Part shown: piece after piece, positions 21,115 through 31,968 of the stretch | Position numbering within the stretch: position 1 is the stretch's first letter | Layout: every line of letters starts with the position of its first letter | Source of the DNA: Haematobia irritans | Taxonomy: Eukaryota > Arthropoda > Insecta > Diptera > Muscidae | Length of the DNA: 64,000 bases | Reading direction: 5' to 3' | NCBI RefSeq assembly: GCF_050003625.1 | Contig: NC_134397.1 | Location: forward strand, 95,521,562-95,585,561 | Notes under the pieces: generated by a model | What the model saw: only the letters and a program-made list of their open reading frames with translations | Told to the model about the DNA's origin: nothing | Databases searched by the model: none | Made by a program: the position numbers and the translations under genes

Positions 21115-21556
21115 CACTGAAAAAAATATTGTCGTGAGGTCAAAGATTTCATGTCCTTAAAATACGAATGCAAATTTTGCTTAGTATAGAAGACCCATTT
21201 CTCTAATATAAAGATTTTTCCTTGTCCAAAAGTCGATAAACTTTTCAATGAAGTCGTATTGCCCTTATAATTAAGTGATTTGACTTGAAAATGGGTATCA
21301 TAACATGAAAGAAAAAATTTTTGGGATAAGGTCAACTTGACTTTAATAATTCAGAAAAATTTTTTAAAATTAATGAAATTGTCTTTAAATTTGTTGTCTT
21401 TTTGCATCTTGGCTACAAAGCAAAAAATCGTTCAAAAATAGGACATGTTTTTTAACACTTTATTTTAAAGACATTTTTTACTTGAAACATTGCACAATTT
21501 CTACTGGAAGTCGAGTCTGAATTTGGAAAATAAAGTTGTCGTTAACTCGTTTTTAA

Positions 21557-23198
21557 CCCTTTCGACCCCGAATTTTTATAGATATCGCAAAGTTTTTTTT
21601 TTACTTTTAATCATGTTGAAGTCATTTAAGAAGCGTCTAGCCAAAATTTCGGGTCGCCACGCCCATTCGTTTAGGCGGTAGAGAATGTTGCCTGTGGGCA
21701 ACTTTGGGCAATTGTGACTACAAACTAGTTTGTTTTGTAATGATAGACGTATTACGTTTTATTGGATTTTTGTTAAGTTTTTTTGTTATTTTACAGTAAA
21801 TATATACTTAGATGCGCGCGTGATTGGAATTTCAATCACGCTCAAACACATTCACGAAGAAATATTTGTACTCACGCATGCCATGTAGGTAGGAATTCAC
21901 GGTCACGAAATGAAAAGTCATACTCGCACAAGCTCATACATGAACAATGTTTATGTCTCACGCTTTCGCACGATTCACGACAATTTTCGTAATTCACGAC
22001 AAATCTCGTAAGTCACGAATATTTTCGGAACACGACAATTTTCGTGGCTCAATAAAATTCTGGTAATTAACGAAATTTCTCATGACTCACGCTATTGAAA
22101 TCTTAAGCGTGATTAAATATGTAAAGGTGATTAAAATCGGTGAGCTTGAATTTAATCGTGAACGTGAATTTGTTCGTGATTGTGACTTTTTGTGTCTGTT
22201 TTACCGTGAGTGCGAATTTTATCGTGAATATGAATTTTATTGTTAACGTGAATTTTATCTTGAGCGTGAGTTGGATCGTGTGCGTGGGTAAATTTTTTTC
22301 GGGAGCGTGATTTCGGAGAAAGTTTACTCACTCACAATCACGAACACAATTTGATTTTTACTCACGCTCACGCGCCACACATTTTTCTTTAATCCCGTTC
22401 ACGCACATTCACGAGGTTTCGTTTAAATTTCATTCACGAGATTTCGTTTAAATTTCATTCACGGTTTCGCGTGAATCACGCGTGACTCACGAAAATGTTT
22501 TGTTTTTTTTTTTGTTATTAACCCATGTCAATTTAACTGGCGGTGTAAAAAACCAAAGTATTATAAAGCGTCAATATTCGTGCTAATCCACTAGTATGTT
22601 GCCAAGAAGTGGCTTCCTCCCTTTTTACGATTACTTCGAAATTCAACACTGCACTGCAGATATGTTTTCCACATCGTCGCCGCATTTCTCGTCACTGGGA
22701 CATCCCAATTGAAGTTCAAAATTTTTTCAAAATCATTGTTTTTCAAACCTTTTTTCTCCAGGTCTTATGTTCAAAAATATGTAATTTTACTACCACAATT
22801 GCCCAAAGTTGCCCACAGGCAACTTTTCAATTTTAAAAATTTCCCATCTGTTGTTTGTTTGCAATTCTAAGATTTGACTTCCAGAAATATTTTATTTGAC
22901 ATGTACTACAATAGATTTAATAAAAACTTTCAACATTTTAGTTGTAATTTTTGAAAAAAGTCACATGTATAAAAACCTCTTTTTAAATTCGCAAATATTT
23001 TTTTCTTGAGGTACGTGCGTATTAATGAAATTTTTTTTGCTAATTGACAACCAAATTAGCTGATTTTTCATTCAACTTGAAGAAAACACTTGTAGCTTTC
23101 GATACCGTTACAGTTTTATGAACAAAAACAAAAACAACGGTGACAGTGAGTCTCAAAACACAAAAAGTTGCCCACAGGTAACTTTAGGGTCGAAAGGG
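21557..23198. mobile_element. piggyBac-like MITE H
   Basis: It is flanked by TTAA at 21553-21556 and 23199-23202. Terminal inverted repeats are CCCTTTCGACCC and GGGTCGAAAGGG. A perfect 29-bp inverted subterminal pair lies at 21688-21716 and 22794-22822 (core TTGCCTGTGGGCAACTTTGG). Paralogue G2 shows the empty site (TTTAAAGGACTTTG at about 25897). No transposase frame. A CACG-rich MITE (F2) is inside. Confidence 0.9.
21809..22500. mobile_element. MITE F2 (hAT-like), diverged, inside H
   Basis: It begins TAGATGCGCGCGTGATTGG, a decayed version of the F0 terminus, and is full of TCACG/CGTGA motifs to about 22500. The right terminus is not recognisable. Confidence 0.65.
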
Positions 23199-23415
23199 TT
23201 AAAGGACTTTGATAGCATATGAAGAAAAAAAGCTGAAAAAAACGAAAAATTAAAATTTGCTTCCTAGAAGCAAGTACGCAAAACCCAAATTTAAAAGTGA
23301 ATTGCGTCTTAAAAATGTCCTTACTTGTATTCTCTGCTTCTTTGGCTCGGAATCAATACCAAAATTGCTAAAGTAAAGACAAAATCTTTGGAACCGGACA
23401 TGCTTTTTTCCAGTG

Positions 23416-23558
23416 TAGCTACCAACACAATCATAGTGTTTAACTGAATTCGGACCATTCGCCCATTTATCTAAACCTACAAGGGCAAGCAATACCAAAC
23501 ACAAATTGTCCAAGCCTTGCAAACAAATATACAGATTGGGACTATTTTCAATCAAATA
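23416..23558 (+). pseudogene. LINE-J endonuclease, C-terminal part
   Basis: Contains L-N-S-D-H-S-P-I-Y-L-N-L, the S-D-H catalytic histidine motif of APE-type endonucleases, then Y-T-D-W-D-Y-F-Q-S-N. An in-frame stop sits just before the motif. It ends at TA, where G2 starts. Confidence 0.8.
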
Positions 23559-25278
23559 CACTGAAAACAAGTATATACAGCAGTAAGTTCGGCCGGGCCG
23601 AATCTTAAATACCCACCACCATGAACCAAATATTAGGGTTTCCTTTGAAATTTCAGGAGGGCTTGAGGACACTTCCGGAATATAAATTTAAAGATTTCAC
23701 CTATGAGGACTATATCAGATTCTGGATTTATAAGAACCATTTTTGTTTGAGTTTTAGAGGAATTATTAACATCTCTTGTAAGTGTGCAAGAAAATTATAA
23801 AATAACGTCTTGATTTGAAATCTTAAATCTGTAGATTTGCACCCGAGAAGTAAAATTTGGAAATTTTGCATCAAGCAATTTTCATGATGAGTTGGCCTTC
23901 TACACCCTCAAGAAGTGAAGTCGGTCTATATGGAGGCATTACCAAATGGACCGATAAAAACTTAATCCGATACACGTTTTTGTGAGCCTCAAATACCAGA
24001 ATATTTAGAATTTCAGGCAAATCAGATAAAAACTACGGTTTCTAGAAACCCAAGGAGTTAAATGTGGAAATCGTTCTTATGGGGGCTATACTAAAATATG
24101 GACCGATACTCACCGTTTTCGGCACACCTCTTTATGGCCCGAAAATACCTCTAGATTTCCAATTTCAGGCAAATTGGATAAAAATTTTGGATTCTAGAAG
24201 CCCAAGAAATAAAATCGGGAAATTGGTCTATATGGGGGCTATACCAAAATATGGACCGGTACTCATCATTTTCGGTACACCTATTTATGGTCCTAAAATA
24301 CATCTAGATTTCCAATTTCAGGCAAATTGGATATAAACTACGGTTTCTATAAGCCCAAGACCCCAAATCGGGAGGTCGGTTTATATGGGCACCATATCAA
24401 AACATAGACCGATCCTCACCATTTTTGGCACACCTCTTTACGGTTTTAAAGTACCTTTTGATTTCCAAATTCAGATAAATTGGATAAAAACTGCGGTTTC
24501 TATAAGCCCAAGAAGTAAAATCGGGAGATCGGTCTATATGGGGGCTATACCAAAATATGGACCGATACTCACCAGTTTTGGCACACCTCTTTATGGTCAT
24601 AAAATACCTCTAGATTTCAAATTTCAGGCAAATTGGATAAAAACTACGATTTCTATAAGCCCAAGAAGTAAAATCGGGAGATCGGTCTATATGGGGGCTA
24701 TACCAAAATATGGATCGATACTCACAATTTTTGGTACACGTATTTGTGGTCCTACAATACCTCTAGATTTCCAATTTCAGATAAATTGAATAAAAACTGC
24801 GGTTTCTATAAGCCCAAGAAGTAAAATCGGGAGATCGGTCTATATGGGGGCTATACGAAAATATGGACCGATACTCACCATTTTTGGCACACCTCTTTAT
24901 GGTCATAAAGTACCTCTAGATTTCAAATTTCAGGCAAATTGGATAAAAACTGCGGTTTCTATAAGCCCAACAAGTAAAATCGGGAGATCGGTCTATATGG
25001 GGCCTATACCAAAACATGGATCGATACTCACAATTTTTGGCACACGTATTTGTGGTCCCACAATACCTCTAGATTTCCAATTTCAGGCAAATTGGATAAA
25101 AACTACGATTTCTATAAGCCCAAGACCCCAAATCGGGAGTTCGGTTTATATGGGGACTATATCAAAACCTGGACCGATATAGCCCATCTTCGAACTTGAC
25201 CTGCCTGCAGACAAAAGACGAGTTTGTGCAAAATTTCAGCACGATTGCTTCATTATTGAAGACTGTAGCGTGATTACA

Positions 25279-25316
<38 letters not shown>

Positions 25317-26102
25317 GGACAGACGGACATCGTTATATCGTCTTAGAATTTCTCCCTGATCAAGAATATATATACTTTATATAGTCGGAAATCGATATTT
25401 CGATGTGTTACAAACGGAATGACAAACTTATTATACCCCCGTCACCATTCTATGGTGGTGGGTATAAAAATATTGTCGTGAGGTCAAAGATTTCATGTCT
25501 TTAAAATACGAATGCAAATTTTGCTTAGCATAGAAGACGCATTTCTCTAGAATAAAGTTTTTTTCCTTGACCAAAGATCAATAAACTTTTCAATGAAGTC
25601 GTATTGTCCTTATAATTAAGTGATTTGATTTAAAAATGGATATCATAACATGAAAGCAAAAATGTTTGGGCTAAGGTCAACTTGACTTTAATAATTTAGA
25701 AAAAATCTTTAAATTTAATGAAATTGTCTTTAAATTTGTTGTCTTTTTGCATCTTGACTACAAAGCAAAAAATCGTTCAAATATAGGACATGTTTTTCAA
25801 CACTTTATTTTAAAGACGTTTTTTACTTGAAACACAGCATAATTTCTGCTAGAAGTCGAGTCTTAATTTGGAAAATAAAGTCCTCGTTAACTTTTTTTAA
25901 AGGACTTTGATAGCATATGAAGAAAAAAAGCTGAAAAAGCGAAAAATTAAAATTTGCTTCCTAGAAGCAAGTACACAAAACCCGATTTTCAAAGAGTAAA
26001 AGTATCCTTACTTGTATTCTCCGCTTCTTTGGCTCGGAATCAATACCAAATTTTTTAAAGTAAAGACAAAATCTTTGGAACCGGGTATGCTTTTTTTCAG
26101 TG
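23559..26102 (+). mobile_element. Element G2 (Tc1/mariner-like), hosting DINE D2
   Basis: It has the same ends as G1, with TA at 23557-23558 and 26103-26104. DINE D2 sits in its terminal A run (ACTGAAAA|...|AAATATTG). It lacks H and so preserves the empty TTAA site. Without D2 it is about 0.64 kb. Non-coding. Confidence 0.85.
23568..25467 (-). mobile_element. DINE-1/Helentron-like element D2
   Basis: It is the near-identical twin of D1 (constant offset 9944 bp until the microsatellite, then 9936). It has the same 5' TATACCC block, GTCY microsatellite, 153-bp array and 3' GGCCGGGCC hairpin. It lies in an A run with no clear duplication, as expected for Helentron-type insertion between identical bases. 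Confidence 0.85.
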
Positions 26103-26605
26103 TAGAGAATATAAATGATTTAGAAAACGAAGTACACATATTTACAAAACTAGTTCAAGATGCAGCTTGGAAAAGTACTCCATCACTGCCCGCTATACAT
26201 ATGTCAAAATCGTATCCTTCTGAAATTGTAGAACTCATTAGGAAGAAAAGAAAGCTTAGAAAAAGATGGCAGTTGTCTCGATCACCTGAGGATAGAACAT
26301 TACTGAATTACATAACATAAAAAAAGCAGAAAAATCTGTAAATTTAGTGAACAAAAGTTGAAAATGTCGTTACAGATCTTAACATATGACAAACAGACGG
26401 ATTTCTCAATTTGAAAAGCGACACGTATGTGTAATAGGCTGGTAACTTACAAATCAACAATCCTAACGCAAAATGGTGAATGGGCAAAGAGCAATTCTGA
26501 AAAAAGCAAAACAGTTCGCGAGTCATTTGTGCAAAATATTTTCAAGTAATGTTTCTCATACAAACTCAACAACAACATATGCTCATACAAATAATACATC
26601 ATATG
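26103..26605 (+). pseudogene. LINE-J linker between endonuclease and RT
   Basis: The 26012-26320 frame contains, from 26105, N-I-N-D-L-E-N-E-V, then D-A-A-W-K-S-T-P and a basic R-K-K-R-K-L-R-K-R-W stretch. These are typical of Jockey-clade ORF2 between the endonuclease and RT. After a frameshift, L-T-Q-N-G-E-W-A-K follows at about 26462-26490. It breaks at 26605. Confidence 0.75.
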
Positions 26606-27919
26606 CACTGTTATAAAAATATGTTTTTCATATGTTCCCATATAAACAAAATGCGTTTCGGGCAGAATTTTTTAAACACAATATATTTAAGAGTAAAATT
26701 GTAATGTTCCTAACTAGCATTAAATGTTTGGACCACATATGTTAATATGTTAGAATATATTATGTTTGGGATATGAATGTTTCATAAAAATAATATATGT
26801 AAAAGTAAACATATATACATTTACAAATTTCGAGTAAACATATATATCTTTTGATATTTTATTCAGAGAGAGAGAGTGTATCGAGAAAGAAATAGAGATG
26901 GAAACCGTGAGGGTTGACGAATGATAAAAACATAACACAGCAAGAGAATCAAAAGAGAGCAATTTCTGTGCTTGTACACAGAAAAAAATTTTATGAAAAA
27001 TTTTCCAATTAAAATCTTAATTGAGTTTTAAATAATATTCAATTAAAAATTTAATTGATTCTACAAACTTTTTAATTGAAATCAAAATCAATCACACAAA
27101 TTAATGGTATCAATTAAGTTTTTAATTGGATCAATTAATTTTTTATTTGACTGTCAATTAATTTTTAAATTAAAAAATTAATTGGATCAATTAATTTCGT
27201 GATTGAATCAGAAAAATATTTTTTTGTGTGTATGTTATTTCGCAAAACTGTTTTTGTGTTCATTTGTTTTGGCTATGCGCGTGGCATGTTAATAAGGCTT
27301 CGCCAAAAATTTCATATGCTTAAGTCTAAATATTATTTAATTTGAATGAGTATTTGGAGTAAAGAGAATAGACATTCGGAACCAAGAGAATAGACATTTG
27401 CAAAAAAAAGCATCATGTGTTTTTTGCCTTGAGAGCAGCATTTTATGTATATGTGGACATGTGTTTTGTTTATCATTTTGGCATTATGGGCACAATTTTT
27501 TTTTTTTTTTTTGGTTCGTCAAAAGAAATCGGAACGTAGGAGTAAGTCAAAATATTCAAACAAAGGTGATTTAATGGAAAATATATAAAAATTACAAAGG
27601 GATTTTCATAAAAAATAACCAAAGGATTGAATAATTTCTTCAACATTGTTTATATTACAGAAAAGGCGCAAAGAACTAAAGTGATAAAGATGTGAGGGAA
27701 TATTCAATTAGGCGGAAATCTTTTTTTTTTTGAGCGCAATCTTCTTTAGGAGAAAATCCTTCCAAACATATAATATTTTTGGGCTCAAAATGCATTCAAA
27801 CACACAATATGTTCACACATATCAAATATAATATTGTTTCGGCAATATCCAATAATATACTTGCTTCCTGCAAAACATATTTGGAACATATGTTAGAGAA
27901 GCGATTTTTTTTTAGGGTG
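26606..27919 (+). mobile_element. Family A element, long form, internally deleted, hosting MITE L
   Basis: CACTGTTATAAAAATATG at the left and TTTTTTTTTAGGGTG at the right, flanked on both sides by TG (26604-26605, 27920-27921). Removing it and one TG joins LINE-J codons as S-Y-D-E-N-I-H. Both tRNA-like modules have been deleted from the middle. MITE L lies at 26977-27230. Confidence 0.8.
26977..27230. mobile_element. MITE L (TA target, AATTAA-rich)
   Basis: The ends are CACAGAAAAAAATTTT and the complement of CACACAAAAAAATATT, flanked by TA (26975-26976, 27231-27232). The empty site CTTGTATGTTGTTTC is seen in the long family A copy near 13470. The 254-bp interior repeats TCAATTAA-type words on both strands. 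Confidence 0.85.
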
Positions 27920-28850
27920 TGATGAGAATATACATCTTAACAACTTTCCACTAGAAAAAATAACAATACAGGAAGTGGTTAACCAAATAAAATATTTAAC
28001 CACTCGAAAGTCGTCAGGATTCGACTTAATAAAAGCCGATGTTCTAAAACAACTACCATATCAGGGATTTTCTACACTAATATCTATATTTAATGCAGTA
28101 TTACAATTCAAATAACATATATACCAAGTTAATGGAAAGTTTCGGAAATAATAATGATACAGAAACGGGGTAAGAATGCTCAAGATTTAAAAACATACCG
28201 GCCTATTTCATTACTGCCTCAGATTGGAAAACTTTTTGAAAAGCTGTTCTTTGCTCGACTAGAACCTCTTGTTCACCAGCTCAATTTAATATCAAGTCAT
28301 CAATTTGGCTTTCGAAAGAAACACTCAACAGTGGAGCAGATCCATAGAGTAACCCAAGTTATAGAAGAAGCGTTCGAAACCAAAAAAGTATACTCATCAG
28401 TATTTCTAGATATTTCACAAGCCTTTGATGGGATATGGTACGACGGTCTCATACAAAAACTCAATAGTCTTCTTCCGAAGGACTTTTCCGACATTCTGTC
28501 ATCTTATCTAAATGATAGAGTTTTTCGAGTGCGATATGAAAATGGGTATTCGGATTTGCATCCTATTAAGTCTGGTGTACCCCAAGGAAGTATACTGGGA
28601 TCCATACTGGGACCCATACTATACTATATACACACGACGTTCCACTAGATAACGACTGTTTTATTGACACATTTGCTGACGTAAATCAACAACAGAATCG
28701 ACAAAACGCTTAAAAAAATGTATTAATGATGTAGCTAAATGGACAGAGAATGTTTATTTTGCTCATATAAGAACTAATTACAAACCCTTATACATAAACA
28801 ACAAACAAATTCCACACTCAAACACAGCACAATATTTGGGAATGTTGCTA
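27920..28850 (+). pseudogene. LINE-J reverse transcriptase, main part
   Basis: Starts D-E-N-I-H-L-N-N-F-P-L and continues R-K-S-S-G-F-D-L-I. The 164-codon frame at 28154-28648 reads Y-R-P-I-S-L-L-P, Q-F-G-F-R, F-L-D-I-S-Q-A-F-D and S-G-V-P-Q-G-S-I-L-G. Jockey-type RT motifs 0 to 4 are thus present, but a small duplication (G-S-I-L twice) and a frameshift precede the catalytic box, which reads F-A-D-V-N rather than F-A-D-D near 28672. It is split at codons for Y-L-G-M-L-L by a family A element. Confidence 0.85.
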
Positions 28851-29825
28851 CACGGATGAAAAAGACTGTTTTTCATATGCTTGGCTATAAACATTATATG
28901 TTTGGAACACAAATTTTTAAACACAATATTTTTGAGTGCAAGCATATAATGTTCATTAACTAGCATAACATGTTTGGGACATATATGTTAATATGTTAGA
29001 ACATATTATGTTTGGGACATAAAATGTTTGTAAATATAATATGCTTGGATGCAAACATATATTAATTTAGAAATAGCCTATAAACATATATGTGTTTAGT
29101 AGCTTGGAGAGCTATTTAACAGGGAGCGATATTGAATTAAGTTGGTGTTTGTTGCTTGTTATTACAAAATTAACATTTTATTTTTCCTTGGGCAATTGAT
29201 CAGCTACTTCTTTGATCCTTACAAACTGTGTGGTTCGCTGTTCGAATCCCCGTCCGGCAAAAGGTAAAATTAAAATAAAAAAATCATAAAATTGAATAAT
29301 TTCTTCTACAATGTTTGTATTACAGAAAAAGGTGCTAAGAACTAAAAAATCTCGTGGAAGTGAGAAAGATGTGGGGGAATATACAATTAGGCAGAAACAA
29401 AATTTTGAGCATTCAGGTCGAAAACCTATGTTGTTAGCACCTATATTACCTGTTTATTTTCATAATTCATTATGATTGTAAATATATAAATAAATAAATA
29501 AAATTTTGAGCACAATATTGTTTGGGAGAATTTTTTTAAGCATATAATATTTTTGGGTGCAAAATGCTTCCAAACATATTATATGTTCACATAATAACGT
29601 ATTGTTTTTTGGAAGACAACATTATTGAATTTGGATGCAAAAATACAAAATGTTTGGAACTTAGACTACCCAAACATATATTGTTTAGACCAATATGCTT
29701 TCAAACATATTATATATTGGAAGAGATCAAACATATAAATGTTTGGGCAATACCCAAAAATGTATATGCTTGAAGCAAAATATGTTTGGGAGTATATGTT
29801 ACAGAAGCGATTTTTTGTGAGGGTG
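28851..29825 (+). mobile_element. Family A element, intermediate form, copy 2
   Basis: CACGGATGAAAAAGACTG at the left, TTTTTTGTGAGGGTG at the right, TA at 28849-28850 and 29826-29827. Without it, LINE-J reads L-L-D-C-K-L-N-W, which fixes both boundaries and the 2-bp duplication. A B-box relic lies at 29217-29264. It is nearly identical to copy 1 at 17697-18674. Confidence 0.9.
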
Positions 29826-30160
29826 TAGATTGTAAACTAAATTGGAAAGAACACGTAGAAAAGAAACGAGATGAGATGAAACTAAAATATAGAAACCTAC
29901 ATTGTCTAGTAGGCAGAAACTCAATTTTATCGTTGGATAACAAATTGATGATTTACCAACAAGTCCTGAAACCAATATGGCTCTACGGAATCCAGATATG
30001 GGGATGTCCGAAAAATAACATAATTGAAAAAATTCAAGTCTTTCAAAATAAAGTCCTACTCCAAACAACACCAAAAACGACTTCAAGAACATCAAAATGT
30101 GGAAGCAGTCAAGCTATTACAGACATCAGGTCTAACGAGAAGACTGCATCGTTACAAGCC
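29826..30160 (+). pseudogene. LINE-J reverse transcriptase, C-terminal part
   Basis: D-C-K-L-N-W-K-E-H-V, then L-K-P-I-W-L-Y-G-I-Q-I-W-G, the thumb-side block of Jockey-clade RTs. After a frameshift near 30060, Q-K-R-L-Q-E-H-Q-N-V-E-A-V and R-R-L-H-R-Y-K-P-H-D-L follow, the usual C-terminus of Jockey ORF2. No RNase H domain, consistent with Jockey. Confidence 0.85.
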
Positions 30161-30610
30161 ACACGATTTACTATTCTTACCAAATTTAAAAATTTTTTTC
30201 CACCACCACTCTTTTCGTATAACTTACAATCCTTAATATTATTTTTCATTTCGGTTTGTTACTACACTAATGCAACAGCAAATCTATTTTTAAAGACATT
30301 GCTGAATTCACTTGATTGGCGAACAGTCACACAATGCCTTGTTTCTAGTCAACAACCCAGCAAAAATAATTGGAAGTTGTTCCACAAACAGTTCTTTTAA
30401 AGCGCATCCCGGAATCCCCCATCAATTATTTTCCACTTCCGATGCAGTTCTTTTTGACAAGTCCACAAACATTTCGTTTAACGTGCATCCCGGGATCCCC
30501 TATCGATTTTTTTCCACTTCCGATGCAGCCCTGGTTTTACAACTTACAAAACTATATGCCGAAAAAAAAAAAACGATGTATAATAAAATAATAATAAAAT
30601 AAATAAAATA
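30161..30610 (+). other. LINE-J 3' UTR with tandem 70-bp-scale duplication and A-rich tail
   Basis: Two similar units around TTTCCACTTCCGATGCAG (about 30427-30445 and 30508-30526) each follow a GCATCCCGG.ATCCCC segment. An A12 run and ATAAAATAAATAAAATA text then mark a plausible polyadenylated end. Confidence 0.6.
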
Positions 30611-31248
30611 TTTATTTTTGAAAAATATTTAAAAATTGCCGCTAGTGACATTTGAACCAGCGTTCTTTATTTTTTCATTCATAATAATAAAGAACGTCAT
30701 AGGAAGTAGTTAGAATGTCATGCCGTGGTTTCATATTAGCTTCATCACAAACATTTGAATATAATTTTTAAATTTCTTCATCCAAATGAACTTCCAAGGC
30801 GCAACTTCTAAAGCAATGCACTCACGTCGTTGGAGTGCTTCTGTCCTATGACAAGCCCATGTAAAATTCATTGGAGATGATCCAAGTTTGCACTACTTCC
30901 GGATTACAAATTGGGGATCCAAACTACTTTTTTGAAGCTCTTGTTTGCTGGGAACAATTACTGTGATAACTATTTACTCGTATATGAAACTGGTTTAAGG
31001 GACACAAAGCAATTCTAGCGACAATATTAGTAGTGTTTCTTTCCTTATTTACGACGGGCTCCTCATTCATATTATTACAATATTTATTCGAGCTTATGTT
31101 TGATGTTTATGGACTTTCGAGAAAAAGTGTGGCAAATGTAACAAAAATCTACTAAGACTTAATCTATCTATTTTGTTTACGTATTTGTTCCCGCTTCCAG
31201 TTATGCCCTCTGTGTCTAACAAGGAGTCGTGAGCTGAGCCGCATTTAC
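30611..31248. other. Unassigned sequence
   Basis: No gene or known repeat recognised. A pyrimidine tract ending CCGCTTCCAG at 31199 looks like a possible splice acceptor, but no coherent exon follows. Confidence 0.4.
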
Positions 31249-31256
31249 ATCATAAA

Positions 31257-31951
31257 CAGAGATGGTCTGTATCAAACATTTTAAGGTTTGCGACTGTCGC
31301 AAAGTTGTAAACGTCGTAAACGTCACATGCACGTCGTAAACGTAGAAAAAGTAGCAAACGTCGCAAACTCCAAATACTTCAGACCCTTCAGATAGGCAGC
31401 GAATGATATCCAAGATGATGATATATGCGAAGAAGTTTCAATTCTCAGGAATGTTCATAGAATTATTAACGAGTTTAAAAAGTCTTGAGAATATAGTTAT
31501 TTCAATTGGAAACTCGAAGCCAAAATTACTATAAACTACTCGATGGTGCAGTAAACGTGACGGTCGGTACTCGCTCATAGTTAACCTTTCACAAATTACT
31601 GCAGAAACTGGAAGGAAGGAAAACTACTACTTAAGTCTTATATAAGTGAATTGCTGTTTAGAGAAAATTTTATAAAATCACTTTTTGGCTTATTAGAGCC
31701 AATTTCGATACTAATTAAAAATTTCAAAATTGTAGCTAGTCATTCGTTGATGCAGCTAAAGCTTGGACCACGAAGACATTTTTTTCATGCCTTTTATCGG
31801 GGAGCTTAACTAAATTAAATTAAAAAATATTCACAATTTCTTTAATTCCAAATTAGGTTTTCTCTACTAGGTTTACGACTTTTGCGACATACGTATTATA
31901 CTGTCGTAAACGTATGTCGCAAAAGTCACAGTTTGCGACAGGCCAACTCTC
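31257..31951. mobile_element. hAT-like non-autonomous element I
   Basis: A perfect 8-bp duplication ATCATAAA lies at 31249-31256 and 31952-31959 and fits the hAT preference nTnnnnAn. Ends are CAGAGATGG and CCAACTCTC. TTTGCGAC, GTCGCAAA and GTAAACGTCG motifs are repeated near both ends on both strands. The 695 bp encode no transposase. A related end is seen at about 40740-40855. Confidence 0.85.
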
Positions 31952-31968
31952 ATCATAAACTAATAGTA

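Larger units (their letters stand above)
21115..23415 (+). mobile_element. Element G1 (Tc1/mariner-like, non-autonomous), hosting H
   Basis: The ends are CACTGAAAAAAATATTGTCG and the complement of CACTGGAAAAAAGCATG, with TA at 21113-21114 and 23416-23417. The subterminal text CAAAGATTT...TGTC.TTA is shared by both ends. It is non-coding. It contains piggyBac-like MITE H at 21557-23198, which leaves about 0.65 kb of G sequence. Confidence 0.8.
18834..30610 (+). mobile_element. LINE-J: Jockey-like retrotransposon spread by nested insertions
   Basis: LINE-J pieces occur in order and on one strand: ORF1 zinc knuckles (18834-18884, 19812-20112), endonuclease (20145-20467, 20980-21114, 23416-23558), linker (26103-26605), RT (27920-28850) and RT C-terminus plus 3' UTR (29826-30610). 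That is about 3.2 kb of LINE over 11.8 kb. The invading elements are piggyBac J, hAT-like F1, Tc1-like G1 and G2, and two family A elements. Several junctions join to coherent LINE codons when the insert and one copy of its duplication are ignored. ORF1 upstream of 18834 is missing. Frameshifts and stops show it is dead. Confidence 0.85.
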
